A stretch of 64,000 nt of DNA, from positions 434,001 through 498,000 of the forward strand of contig NZ_PGCL01000002.1 of the NCBI RefSeq assembly GCF_004297185.1, in the 5' to 3' direction. The first letter of the stretch is position 1. Every line of letters begins with the position of its first letter. Of this stretch, positions 26,174-34,483 are shown piece by piece. A program made the translations under genes and the position numbers. The DNA comes from Methanofollis fontis (GTDB lineage: Archaea; Halobacteriota; Methanomicrobia; Methanomicrobiales; Methanofollaceae). Under the pieces are notes generated by a model, which saw nothing but the letters and a program-made list of their open reading frames with translations, ran no database searches and had not been told where the DNA came from.

Positions 26174-26962
26174 GTGGTGATGAAGAGGATACCTGTCAGG
26201 ACGCGTTCTTTCGGCGCCGAGATCGCTCCACCGGAGCGGGAGGCGCTCGCACCCTGGGTGCGAGAGCGGCGGGGACTGGGCGGGGACCTGATCCTCTACC
26301 AGATCATGCACTCTCTTGCCCTTCAGGAGGGGATCGATTCGCCCTGCGCCGGGGGGATGTTCTATGGGGACCGCGTGGCCGCATGTCTCGCCGGTGTGAC
26401 GGACAGGACGGTGACCGGAGAGATTGATCTGGAGGAAGAGGCGGCGATTGCGGATGTGATCGAATGTACCGGGGTCAGGAAGGGCGCCTGGTTCGCCCTG
26501 CCCGCCCCCTCCCTCCTGGGGCTTTCCGATGCCTATTTTCATGACCGGGAGGAGATGACCGACGAGGTTGTCCGGGCATACCGTCTTTTGATGCGGGAGA
26601 TGCGGGATGCGGGGGCAGGCGGTCATGTGCTTATCGCCGACACCGCAGAGGAGATCGAACTCGAGGGGATCGGTGGAAAAAGGATCTGCTTTTTCCCGCG
26701 GCAGCAGGATGAAGGGCTACTCGCCGCCTTTCTCGAACACCAGGCACTGCTGATCGTCGGTCCGGATCAGATCAGATCTGCGGCCCGCCTGGCAGAGGAG
26801 TATGAGGTGAGGGAGGTCTCGGTGCTCCACCCCACCCATGACGACCTGACGGCTATCGCCGCATATTTCGACAGCGACGCCATCAGCGCCGGGGGTTATA
26901 CCGGGGAGGGAGAGGAGGGACGATGGAAATCCCTCCGAGAAGAGGCCTATCTGATCAGATAG
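26174..26962 (+). CDS. Uncharacterised protein
   Basis: About 262 residues. I recognise no family. It opens MKRIPVRTRSFGAEIAPPER, has a mixed helix/strand pattern with glycine turns, and ends in GRWKSLREEAYLIR. No signal peptide or membrane segment. The start is at GTG 26174, GTG 26177 or ATG 26180, since GGAGG sits at 26161-26165; an upstream reading to 26111 lacks support. Divergent from the GNAT gene, and overlapping the DHH gene's 3' end by 8 bases (convergent). Confidence 0.6.
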   Translation: MVMKRIPVRTRSFGAEIAPPEREALAPWVRERRGLGGDLILYQIMHSLALQEGIDSPCAGGMFYGDRVAACLAGVTDRTVTGEIDLEEEAAIADVIECTGVRKGAWFALPAPSLLGLSDAYFHDREEMTDEVVRAYRLLMREMRDAGAGGHVLIADTAEEIELEGIGGKRICFFPRQQDEGLLAAFLEHQALLIVGPDQIRSAARLAEEYEVREVSVLHPTHDDLTAIAAYFDSDAISAGGYTGEGEEGRWKSLREEAYLIR

Positions 26963-27920
26963 TCTCGGCGACCTGAACAAGGCTGTCGAAGTGGCGGTTT
27001 CGTTTGATGAGCCAGAACAGGAAACGGTCGATGAGGTTGAAGGTGAAGGTGCCGCCGGCGGCATTGGGATGACCGCCGCCGCCGAACTCGCGTGCGATCA
27101 GGTGACTGACCGGGGGGACGGACCGGATCGAGAACCGACCGTTCTTTGAGACGATCACCTCGATGTCCGTCCCGAGTGCGTCACGGATGGCATGCGCCGT
27201 CTCCGACGGATAACCATGGAGGGGGGCGAAGGCGATTTTGTATTTTTTCCCGTAGATCTGCACCTGACGGATGCTTTCTCCGATATCGGCATCCATTTCC
27301 GCCTTGATGCCGGCATAGATCTCCTCAACCCTCCGATCAGTGATACGGCCCTGGACAAGCATATTTCTCACATAGGTCAGGTTCTGACGTCGCTGAGTGA
27401 CCTGACCGAGGACGTCTGAACGGGGGTCCTGTTTCTTCCAGAGATCGTAGTCGCAGACGACACGGGCGACCTCCGCGGCCGTACGGTCGCCAGGCATGAG
27501 ATCGGCGGCGGCAATGGCGGTGGCGCAGACCGAGGTATCGAGATGGAGGAGCGTGCAGTGGGGGCGGAGGCGATCGATCTCCCCGTCCTTCCAGCGGTGA
27601 TGATCGCGCCACTCGATCCGCCATCCATTGTGCACCGCCCTCTGCGCCGTCTCCTCAACACCGTTCTGGTAACCGAGATCCGAGATCGAAAGGATGTCGC
27701 CGTTGCCGGGCAGGTCGGCAATCAGCCCGAATATGGAGGGGAACCGACCGACAGAGGAAAATATTGTCGAAATCTTCCCGAACTTCATCCGGTGGACAGC
27801 GTCGGCACCGGCGGCATCGAGGTCATTATGGGTGAGATGGAGGATCCCCACCTTCCGCCCGGTCACGGCGGTGGAGAGGTCCTCGTCGGTGGTCTTCCTT
27901 CCGTCGATGACACTTGCCAT
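26955..27920 (-). CDS. DHH-family phosphoesterase (NrnA/RecJ-like)
   Basis: 321 residues. The DHH domain has the first metal motif THNDLDAAGADA (~30-41) and the signature RDHHRW near 100-106. A C-terminal DHHA1 domain has EFGGGGHPNAAGG near 280-292, the substrate-phosphate loop. Such enzymes hydrolyse short oligonucleotides or cyclic dinucleotide products. Distinguishing nanoRNase from other DHH-DHHA1 activities is not possible here. Monocistronic, read away from the tRNA-Phe gene. Confidence 0.9.
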   Translation of the reverse strand: MASVIDGRKTTDEDLSTAVTGRKVGILHLTHNDLDAAGADAVHRMKFGKISTIFSSVGRFPSIFGLIADLPGNGDILSISDLGYQNGVEETAQRAVHNGWRIEWRDHHRWKDGEIDRLRPHCTLLHLDTSVCATAIAAADLMPGDRTAAEVARVVCDYDLWKKQDPRSDVLGQVTQRRQNLTYVRNMLVQGRITDRRVEEIYAGIKAEMDADIGESIRQVQIYGKKYKIAFAPLHGYPSETAHAIRDALGTDIEVIVSKNGRFSIRSVPPVSHLIAREFGGGGHPNAAGGTFTFNLIDRFLFWLIKRNRHFDSLVQVAETI

Positions 27921-27975
27921 TGCCAGTAATCTGGGGGCGGAGGAGATAAAAAGGGCGGCGGTGGAGACCGCACGG

Positions 27976-27984
27976 TTTATTAAC
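27976..27984 (+). promoter_or_regulatory. TATA box for tRNA-Phe
   Basis: TTTATTAAC, about 25-33 bases before the mature 5' end. Confidence 0.5.
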
Positions 27985-28008
27985 CTGAAATACCAACATG
28001 TATAGGTC

Positions 28009-28082
28009 GCCCCTGTAGCTCAGACTGGGAGAGCGCCAGACTGAAGATCTGGTTGTCCCCGGTTCAAATCCGGGCGGGGGCA
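28009..28082 (+). tRNA. tRNA-Phe (GAA)
   Basis: A 74-base cloverleaf with acceptor stem GCCCCTG/CGGGGGC (one T-G pair) and discriminator A at 28082. Anticodon stem CCAGA/TCTGG (28036-28040/28048-28052) with loop CTGAAGA and anticodon GAA at 28043-28045. T-arm CCGGTTCAAATCCGG. CCA not encoded. Confidence 0.97.
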
Positions 28083-28408
28083 CTTCAGACAATTATTATT
28101 CTTTTTTTGAGATAGCATCTCTGGTCTTTTACTGAATATCTGGAGGTATCGGCATCGCCGCTCCCGATACATACGGTAAAGAGTTCGGTGCCATGTGCCT
28201 GTGTTTGCCGTTCCGGGGTCGAAGCGGGTTTGAACAGATAGGATGGAATTCCCATTTCTCCGGTCGTCATCCAGGCAGGTACTCAAAACCACATGAAGCG
28301 AGTTATTTTCAAAACACGCACTTTAAGCCAACCCATTAGATAATATTGGAAATAATATCGCCAACAATAATAGCAAAGTATATATTATATTGCATCAATC
28401 CCAAGCAC
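28083..28408. other. 326-base intergenic region between tRNA-Phe and the hybrid kinase
   Basis: It begins with a T-run (28102-28108) that probably ends the tRNA transcript. The middle has no convincing gene on either strand. The last 80 bases are very AT-rich and carry the kinase promoter (TATATTATAT at 28381-28390). Confidence 0.6.
28381..28390 (+). promoter_or_regulatory. TATA box for the hybrid sensor kinase
   Basis: TATATTATAT, 19-28 bases before ATG 28409. It supports that start and excludes an upstream TTG at 28346. Confidence 0.55.
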
Positions 28409-31192
28409 ATGCCCGACACTCCCCCGATCCATCCACTGAACGCTGTTCTCTGTGTCGATGACGATCCAGCGTTTACCGATCTCACCCGCCGATTCCTGGA
28501 GCAACTGGGGGACTGCAGGGTCGATACCGCCGCTTCAGCCGAAGAGGCACTGGATAAACTCCAGAACGGATCGTTTGCGGCAATCGTCTCAGATTATCAG
28601 ATGCCGGGCATGAACGGGATTGACCTCCTCAGGACAGTGCGGGGAAGCGGCAGTCAGATCCCTTTCATCCTGTTCACCGGCATGGATGGGACAGAGATTA
28701 TCGCTGAGGCAATGTATTGCGGGGCTGATTCCTTTCTCCAGAAAAATGGCGGTTCTTTAAAGGAGAAAATATCCAGTCTTTCAGACTCGATCAGGGAGGC
28801 GATCGAGAGGCGGGACAATGGGGAGGACAGCGAAGACCTCTACTGGCAGATCTTCAATAACAGCAGCGACTCGATTTTTGTCCACCGTTTCAGCCCAGAG
28901 GGCACGCACGGGGCACTGGTCGAGGTGAACAATACCGCATGCCAGCGCCTCGGGTATAGCAGGAATGAACTCAGGAGCATGGGCATCTCCCAGATCCTTC
29001 AGAGCCTCGACCATCTCCCTGCAGTCAGGAAAGACCTGCAGGAGAGTGGGTATTCGACATATGAATCCGTCCACATCACAAAAGATGGGCATGCCTTTCC
29101 TAACGATATCAATGCTCACCTCTGCACCCTGAACAACGAAACAGTGGTGATATCAACCGCACGTGATATCACAGAACAGAAAGAGGTAGAAGAGCGGTTG
29201 AAACGATACGAACAGAACCTGCAGACGATCATCGATTCCGCCAATTTCGGGATTGTGATCATTGGGAGCGATGGCTTCATCAAACGGATCAACCGGTCGG
29301 CATTGCGGATGGCGGGATATGAACGACCCGAAGAGGTAGTCGGGAGCATCTGCCATAAGACCCTCTGGCCTGACGAACTGGGACGGCACCCGCCCCTTGA
29401 TCCCGGGCAGGTCGTGGACCATTCAGAACACATATTATTCACGAAAAATGGAGAAGAGATCCCCATCACCCAGAGTGTCAGTCCAATTACCCTGAACGAT
29501 GAAACTGTATATCTGGTACAATTCATCGACAGATCTGATATGGTAGCTGCAGAAATGGCACTGCGCGAGATCGAACAGGCATATCGCAATGCCCTGGAGA
29601 ACGCCACTGACCTTATCCAGAGTGTCTCACCTGACGGGCGGTTCCTGTTCGTGAACCGTTCGTGGCTGGACACCCTCGGATATACAGAGGATGAGGTGGC
29701 AGATCTCACCCTCTCTGATATCATCGCGCCGGAAAGTCTCGACCATTGCATGAAGACATTCCAGAATATCATGCAGGGAGGGCCTATCAGCACTGTCGAA
29801 GCGGCGTTCTGTGCAAAGGATGGAAGGAAGATCCTCGTCGAAGGCAGCGTAAACTGCATACTGGAAAATGGTCATCCCGTTATCACAAGAGGATTCTTCC
29901 GTGACGTCACCGAACGAAAGCGCGCGGAGCAGAAGATCAGGCACCTCAACCATGTGTTGCATGCAATCCGGGACGTCACGGCCATAACTGCCCGCGAGAA
30001 AGATCCCTACAACCTGATCAGGGAAAGCTGCGAGACACTCGTCCAGAGGCGGGGCTATACCATGGCTGGAATCGCCCTGCTTGAGGGTGTGATCTCAGAT
30101 GGTCCAACCATCGTCACATCAGGGTGCAGTGGCGAATCAATTCACATGCTGGGGGGATTTTTAGAGGGCGAAATGACTCCCTGCATCAAAACAGCCATGG
30201 AAGAGGGAGGGGTTATTGTGATCGATGAGGGGGCTGAACCATGTGCGGGGTGCCCTCATCTGGGCCAGAGTCTGCCTTACGGCTCCCTTATTACCAAACT
30301 CACACACGAAGGCAACCTGTTCGGCATCATGATCGCCTCGATGCCCCCTGAGTTCGTCTCAGAACCTGAAGAGCAGGAACTCTTCTCAGAGGTGGCCAGA
30401 GATCTCGCCTTCGCCCTCTACAGCCTTGACCTCGAGGGACGCACGCAATATCACGACGCCCTGCTGGAAGCAAATAAAAAACTCAACATCCTCTCCGGCA
30501 TCACCCGTCACGACATCCTCAATCAGGTCACCGCACTCTCCGGATACCTCGAAATCCTCACCTTCAGACTCCCCGGTGACCCGGAGGTCCTGAAACTGAT
30601 AGACCGACTCAAAGTGCTCACATCTACCATACAGAGGCAGATATCCTTTACAAAGGACTACCAGGACATGGGCGTGAATGATCCTCTGTGGCAGGACGTC
30701 CGTTCCGTCGTGGAGAGGGCAGCATCAGGAACCCACCGACTGAACGGCATTGACATTGATGTTGATATAGGACCACTGGAAATCCTGGCCGACGCGATGC
30801 TCGAGAAAGTATTCTTCAATCTGATCGACAATGCGATCCGTCACGGAGGCGAGGTCACAGAGATAAGGGTCCGTTTCCATGAAAAAGGGGAGAGGGGCGT
30901 GCTGGTGATCGAGGACAACGGATCTGGCATCCATCCCGAGATGAAGGCACGACTGTTCCTGAGAGGCAGCGGGAAAAACACCGGTTACGGCCTCTTCCTC
31001 AGCCGCGAGATCCTCGGGATCACCGGGATGATCATCGAGGAAACCGGCGAAGAGGGGAATGGGGCCCGGTTTGAAATCGAAATTCCGCCAGGGGTGTACA
31101 GGAGACCATCAATCATCCCACCCCAGAATCATCAGACGTCCTGTTCCAGGGAATCGATGCGTTCCGGTTCCCTCCACAGATCAGAGGGCTGA
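28409..31192 (+). CDS. Hybrid sensor kinase: REC-PAS-PAS-PAS-GAF-histidine kinase
   Basis: 927 residues, cytoplasmic (no membrane helices). The receiver domain (~10-125) has CVDDDP and the phosphorylatable Asp in VSDYQMPG. PAS domains follow near 145-265, 275-390 and 400-520 (e.g. ALENATDLIQSVSPDGRFLF). A GAF-like segment covers ~530-690. The dimerisation helix has phospho-acceptor RHDILNQ, and the HATPase has VFFNLIDNAIRHGG, IEDNGSGI and GYGLFLS. This domain order is common in methanogens. No response-regulator output gene is adjacent on this strand, so output is unknown. Confidence 0.93.
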   Translation: MPDTPPIHPLNAVLCVDDDPAFTDLTRRFLEQLGDCRVDTAASAEEALDKLQNGSFAAIVSDYQMPGMNGIDLLRTVRGSGSQIPFILFTGMDGTEIIAEAMYCGADSFLQKNGGSLKEKISSLSDSIREAIERRDNGEDSEDLYWQIFNNSSDSIFVHRFSPEGTHGALVEVNNTACQRLGYSRNELRSMGISQILQSLDHLPAVRKDLQESGYSTYESVHITKDGHAFPNDINAHLCTLNNETVVISTARDITEQKEVEERLKRYEQNLQTIIDSANFGIVIIGSDGFIKRINRSALRMAGYERPEEVVGSICHKTLWPDELGRHPPLDPGQVVDHSEHILFTKNGEEIPITQSVSPITLNDETVYLVQFIDRSDMVAAEMALREIEQAYRNALENATDLIQSVSPDGRFLFVNRSWLDTLGYTEDEVADLTLSDIIAPESLDHCMKTFQNIMQGGPISTVEAAFCAKDGRKILVEGSVNCILENGHPVITRGFFRDVTERKRAEQKIRHLNHVLHAIRDVTAITAREKDPYNLIRESCETLVQRRGYTMAGIALLEGVISDGPTIVTSGCSGESIHMLGGFLEGEMTPCIKTAMEEGGVIVIDEGAEPCAGCPHLGQSLPYGSLITKLTHEGNLFGIMIASMPPEFVSEPEEQELFSEVARDLAFALYSLDLEGRTQYHDALLEANKKLNILSGITRHDILNQVTALSGYLEILTFRLPGDPEVLKLIDRLKVLTSTIQRQISFTKDYQDMGVNDPLWQDVRSVVERAASGTHRLNGIDIDVDIGPLEILADAMLEKVFFNLIDNAIRHGGEVTEIRVRFHEKGERGVLVIEDNGSGIHPEMKARLFLRGSGKNTGYGLFLSREILGITGMIIEETGEEGNGARFEIEIPPGVYRRPSIIPPQNHQTSCSRESMRSGSLHRSEG

Positions 31193-31289
31193 TGCACAGG
31201 CATCGAGGGCGTTCGAGCAGGGAGAGGCGGGGGGCACCATGAACAATCGCCGTCAAACGGGTTTACATTTATGGATTAAATGCCTGTTT

Positions 31290-31739
31290 TCAGCATAATC
31301 CTTCAAAAAAACGTTCCAGAACCGCCTCCAGTTCCATGGGTGAGACCGGTTTCACCAGTACGCCGGCAAGACGACCCACATACGGTGCATACCGTTCATC
31401 AATCAGGGGACGCGCCGTGAAGAGCATCACTGGAACGGCGGAGATGTCCGGGTCCTCTGTCAGCGCCTCAAGATACTCCCACCCGTCCAGCGGTGCCATC
31501 TGAAGGTCAAGCAGCACCAGGTCTGGCAGGGTGGTGCGAGTGAGGTGCAGACCATAAGAAACGGAATCAGCGAGCAGCGTTTCATACCCGATCCTCCGCA
31601 GGAGGAGGTCCATCACGTCGAGGGTGGCCCGATCGTCGTCCACGACAAGGATCTTATGCGGCGTCGTCCCGCCCCCTGTGCAGAACGACCGTGAAGGTGC
31701 TGCCCATTCCGGGTGTGCTCTCCACCTGGATCTTCCCAT
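31290..31739 (-). CDS. Single-domain response regulator
   Basis: A receiver domain with the acidic pair VVDDD, phospho-acceptor Asp in LVLLDLQM, Thr in LFTAR and Lys in LVKPVSP; no output domain. It is the likely partner of the kinase upstream. The start is odd: the only ATG in frame (31739) lies 86 bases inside the kinase gene, and the ~27 residues before the receiver do not look conserved. Two ACG codons just after an AGGGGG stretch may be the real start, giving about 122 residues. Confidence 0.88.
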   Translation of the reverse strand: MGRSRWRAHPEWAAPSRSFCTGGGTTPHKILVVDDDRATLDVMDLLLRRIGYETLLADSVSYGLHLTRTTLPDLVLLDLQMAPLDGWEYLEALTEDPDISAVPVMLFTARPLIDERYAPYVGRLAGVLVKPVSPMELEAVLERFFEGLC

Positions 31740-33087
31740 TGTTCAGGCGAGCATACCGTTCGGCAATCGGCAGTCCAAGCCCCATGCGGTTGTAGCTCCG
31801 GCTCAGTTTCTCTTCATCACCGAGATAAAAAGGCTCAAAAATCGCCCCGATTTTCACAGGATCGATGCCAATACCGTTGTCTGTCACCGAGACATACTGG
31901 CAGGCGGCATCCTCCCGGTACCCGACAGTGATCAGTCGGGGATCGTCATTGTACTGGACGGCATTGAGGATCAGGCTTTCCATGATCAGGTAAAACTGGT
32001 CCCGGTTCACTCGCAGGCAGACATCTTCCCCGACATCCATGGTGATCCGGGCAGAAGAGGCGAGATCATGGGCGGCGATCACCTCCCGCACAATATCACC
32101 GAGTCCAATCTCTGCAGACGTGCAGATCACCCTGCCGGCGTCCAAAAGCGAGAGTTCGAGCATCCGGTTCACAATTGAACGTTCCCTCTGGATATTGTCC
32201 AGACAGACCTTCAGCATCCGTCCGGTCTCTTCGGAGATGCCGTAGCGTTCCCTGTCCTCGGTGAGGAGATAGAGATACCCCAGTACCGGTTGCAGGGGGG
32301 TCCGGAGTTCGTGCGCCGCCGTCTTAAAAAAGTCCATCCGACGCATTTCCTCCTCTGAAAGCCGCTTTTTCACCTCGTCCGCAGAATTCTGGGCCTGGAC
32401 GAACGTCTCGAGGGACCCGAGATCGAGGGCAGAACACTGGAACTCAAGCATGCCGGGTTTGCCAGAGAGAAGAACGGGTACGCTCTTCCCGTCTCTCCCA
32501 TAGAGGCATGCCTCATAGTTCGAGACCTCGACGCCGCGGCCGAGCATGCCGCAAAATGCCGTTCGACCCGGTTCATCCAACCATATCGAGGAGAGGGGGA
32601 GACCGGCGACCTCATCACGCCGCCTCCCGAGGAGGTCGCAGAACTGCGTGTCGGCATGAGTGATCAGGAGAGAACCCGGATCAAGACCGAAGAGACCGGC
32701 CAGATCAGGTCTTTTCCCGCCGGATACTGCATCTGGAGGCGTGAACAGGGTAACCCCGGCCATTCCCCAGAGGTAGAGGAGCGTGAAGAGGAACACCAGC
32801 ACGGGGTCAAAGATATACCCGCCGATGGCAAGAAAGAGGGTGACGGCAGCATATCCAAGAGAGAGCGCGGCAGCCGTCCAGATGGATCGGTTGGAAAATA
32901 TGGTGGCAACGACAACGAGAGGAATATAATACAGGTAGGAGAAGGCCACCCCGGCAGCAGAAAGAAGCGAATAGGCCAGTATCAGACCGAGGATAGTTGC
33001 CAGCAGCCCATATACCCCGATTTTTCTCATCCGGTACGGGTTGACAGAAAACATCCCGTATTCTCCAGCACTTCCCCATAACGCCAT
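31654..33087 (-). CDS. Membrane sensor histidine kinase
   Basis: 477 residues. Four hydrophobic segments (~25-130; YGLLATILGLILAYSLLSAA and IFDPVLVFLFTLLYLWGMAG among them) form an integral sensor module. A PAS-like domain follows (~130-225). The HisKA domain has AAHELRTPLQPV (~265), and the HATPase has ESLILNAVQYND, VTDNGIGI and GLGLPIAERYARL. It heads an operon with the response regulator it overlaps, forming a complete two-component pair. The start is uncertain: MALWG (33087) or MFSVN ten residues later. Confidence 0.92.
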   Translation of the reverse strand: MALWGSAGEYGMFSVNPYRMRKIGVYGLLATILGLILAYSLLSAAGVAFSYLYYIPLVVVATIFSNRSIWTAAALSLGYAAVTLFLAIGGYIFDPVLVFLFTLLYLWGMAGVTLFTPPDAVSGGKRPDLAGLFGLDPGSLLITHADTQFCDLLGRRRDEVAGLPLSSIWLDEPGRTAFCGMLGRGVEVSNYEACLYGRDGKSVPVLLSGKPGMLEFQCSALDLGSLETFVQAQNSADEVKKRLSEEEMRRMDFFKTAAHELRTPLQPVLGYLYLLTEDRERYGISEETGRMLKVCLDNIQRERSIVNRMLELSLLDAGRVICTSAEIGLGDIVREVIAAHDLASSARITMDVGEDVCLRVNRDQFYLIMESLILNAVQYNDDPRLITVGYREDAACQYVSVTDNGIGIDPVKIGAIFEPFYLGDEEKLSRSYNRMGLGLPIAERYARLNNGKIQVESTPGMGSTFTVVLHRGRDDAA

Positions 33088-33180
33088 GAGAATGACGAGA
33101 TATTTGGCAGAAGGCTATAAAAACACTTTCATTTCAACCGGACGGAAGAGCGGCGCAGAGATATAGGATCGGGCGACAAC

Positions 33181-33867
33181 ATGAGGGATATGCGTCCATA
33201 TGTCTTTGTCAACTGTGCCATGAGCGCCGACGGAAAGATCTCAACAATTGAACGCAGACAGGTCAAAATTTCCGGAAAAGATGATTTTGACCGGGTTGAC
33301 AGGATTAAGGCCGGAACTGATGGGATTATGGTCGGTATCGGAACGGTTCTTGCCGACAACCCCTCGCTCACCGTAAAATCTGCGGATCGGAAGGCGGAAA
33401 GGAGCGCATCCGGCAGGGATGAGAACCCGGTCAGGATCGTCGTCGACTCCATGGCCAGAACACCGGCGGACGCCGACATTCTGGTGAAGGGATCAGGGCG
33501 GCGGATCATCGCTGTATCGGCCGCAGCCCCGGCAGACAGGGTGAACACCCTCCGAAATCGTGCCGAGGTGATCGTTCTGGGTGAGAGATCGGTGGACCTC
33601 ACCGCACTGATGGATGCACTCGGCGAGCGGGGGATCGGGCGCCTGATGGTGGAAGGGGGAGGTACCCTCATCTGGGGTCTCTTTGCCGCCGGTCTCGTTG
33701 ATGAATTCAGGACCTATATCGGATCGGTGGTGATCGGCGGATCGGCCGCCCCCACCCCCGTAGACGGCGAAGGGTTCTTCCGGGAGTCTGATTTTCCCCG
33801 CCTCAGCCTGAAGGGAATAGAGCGTATCGACGACGGTGTGCTGCTCACATGGAGCGTGGAAAAATAG
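33181..33867 (+). CDS. arfC: 2,5-diamino-6-ribosylamino-pyrimidinone 5'-phosphate reductase
   Basis: A 228-residue RibD C-terminal-type (dihydrofolate reductase fold) enzyme. It reduces the ribosyl side chain in archaeal riboflavin/FAD and coenzyme F420 precursor synthesis with NAD(P)H. Seen: PYVFVNCAMSADGKI, KAGTDGIMVGIGTVLADNPSLTV, RIVVDSMART, LMVEGGGTLIWGL and VDEFRTYIGSVVIGG. Length fits the stand-alone archaeal enzyme. Divergent from the membrane kinase. Confidence 0.93.
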   Translation: MRDMRPYVFVNCAMSADGKISTIERRQVKISGKDDFDRVDRIKAGTDGIMVGIGTVLADNPSLTVKSADRKAERSASGRDENPVRIVVDSMARTPADADILVKGSGRRIIAVSAAAPADRVNTLRNRAEVIVLGERSVDLTALMDALGERGIGRLMVEGGGTLIWGLFAAGLVDEFRTYIGSVVIGGSAAPTPVDGEGFFRESDFPRLSLKGIERIDDGVLLTWSVEK

Positions 33868-33877
33868 AGGTGTTGGT

Positions 33878-34387
33878 TTACTTTGGCGGCAGAAGCACGT
33901 CATAAACCTTGAATACGCGCTCGCCGTCCGGGCTCGGTCCGGTCGGACTGAGCGCACGGTCCATCGTGACCCATACTTCCACACGGTCCTGGGTGGCGGT
34001 GCCGGCAAACTCAAGGGTGTCTCCGGTACGGATGGTGCTGCCAGAGGGTTTCGTGATCGTCTTTTCCTCGGTCGTGCCGTCCGAACGGGTAACCTTCGCC
34101 GTCATCTGCAGCACATTCTCCTGTCCCTTGCCACCGTTGAAGGTGACGGTGATCTTCCTGTTGATGGGATCCTTCTGTGCAGTCACCGAAACTCGATAAT
34201 CATCCGGCATGGCATCAGTCGGCACCGGCACCAGGGATATGGGTTCGGTAGTCTCGGCCGGAGCGGTGGTTTCTCCAGGAGGGGTCGTTGGCGCAGGCGT
34301 GGCCTCAGGGGATGAACCGGTACAGCCTGCCGAGAGAATAAGTGCGGCAATCAGCAGTGCCGCAGGGAGTGCTGCTGTCAGTTTCAT
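33878..34387 (-). CDS. Predicted lipoprotein
   Basis: 169 residues. N-terminal signal with lipobox LSAGC (cleavage before C22). A Thr/Pro-rich linker (~25-50) is typical of archaeal surface lipoproteins. A ~115-residue beta-rich domain follows (DYRVSVTAQKDPINRKITVTF, GDTLEFAGTATQDRVEVWVTM). No enzyme motif. Comparable small lipoproteins are common in Methanomicrobiales. Its 3' end faces arfC with 10 bases between stops. Confidence 0.78.
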   Translation of the reverse strand: MKLTAALPAALLIAALILSAGCTGSSPEATPAPTTPPGETTAPAETTEPISLVPVPTDAMPDDYRVSVTAQKDPINRKITVTFNGGKGQENVLQMTAKVTRSDGTTEEKTITKPSGSTIRTGDTLEFAGTATQDRVEVWVTMDRALSPTGPSPDGERVFKVYDVLLPPK

Positions 34388-34483
34388 GGTGCGAGTGTGA
34401 GCGGTTTCGGTATTTGAGGTTTGCGGCGAGTTGCGGGGAAAGGTATATCGATCAACGGACGTATTGTGCAGCGAGGAGGGGAA

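Noticed and set aside
34421-34483. Longer start for the 2-oxoacid oxidoreductase alpha chain
   Set aside because: A strong ribosome site directly precedes ATG 34484 and the extra 21 residues lack similarity to the gamma domain.
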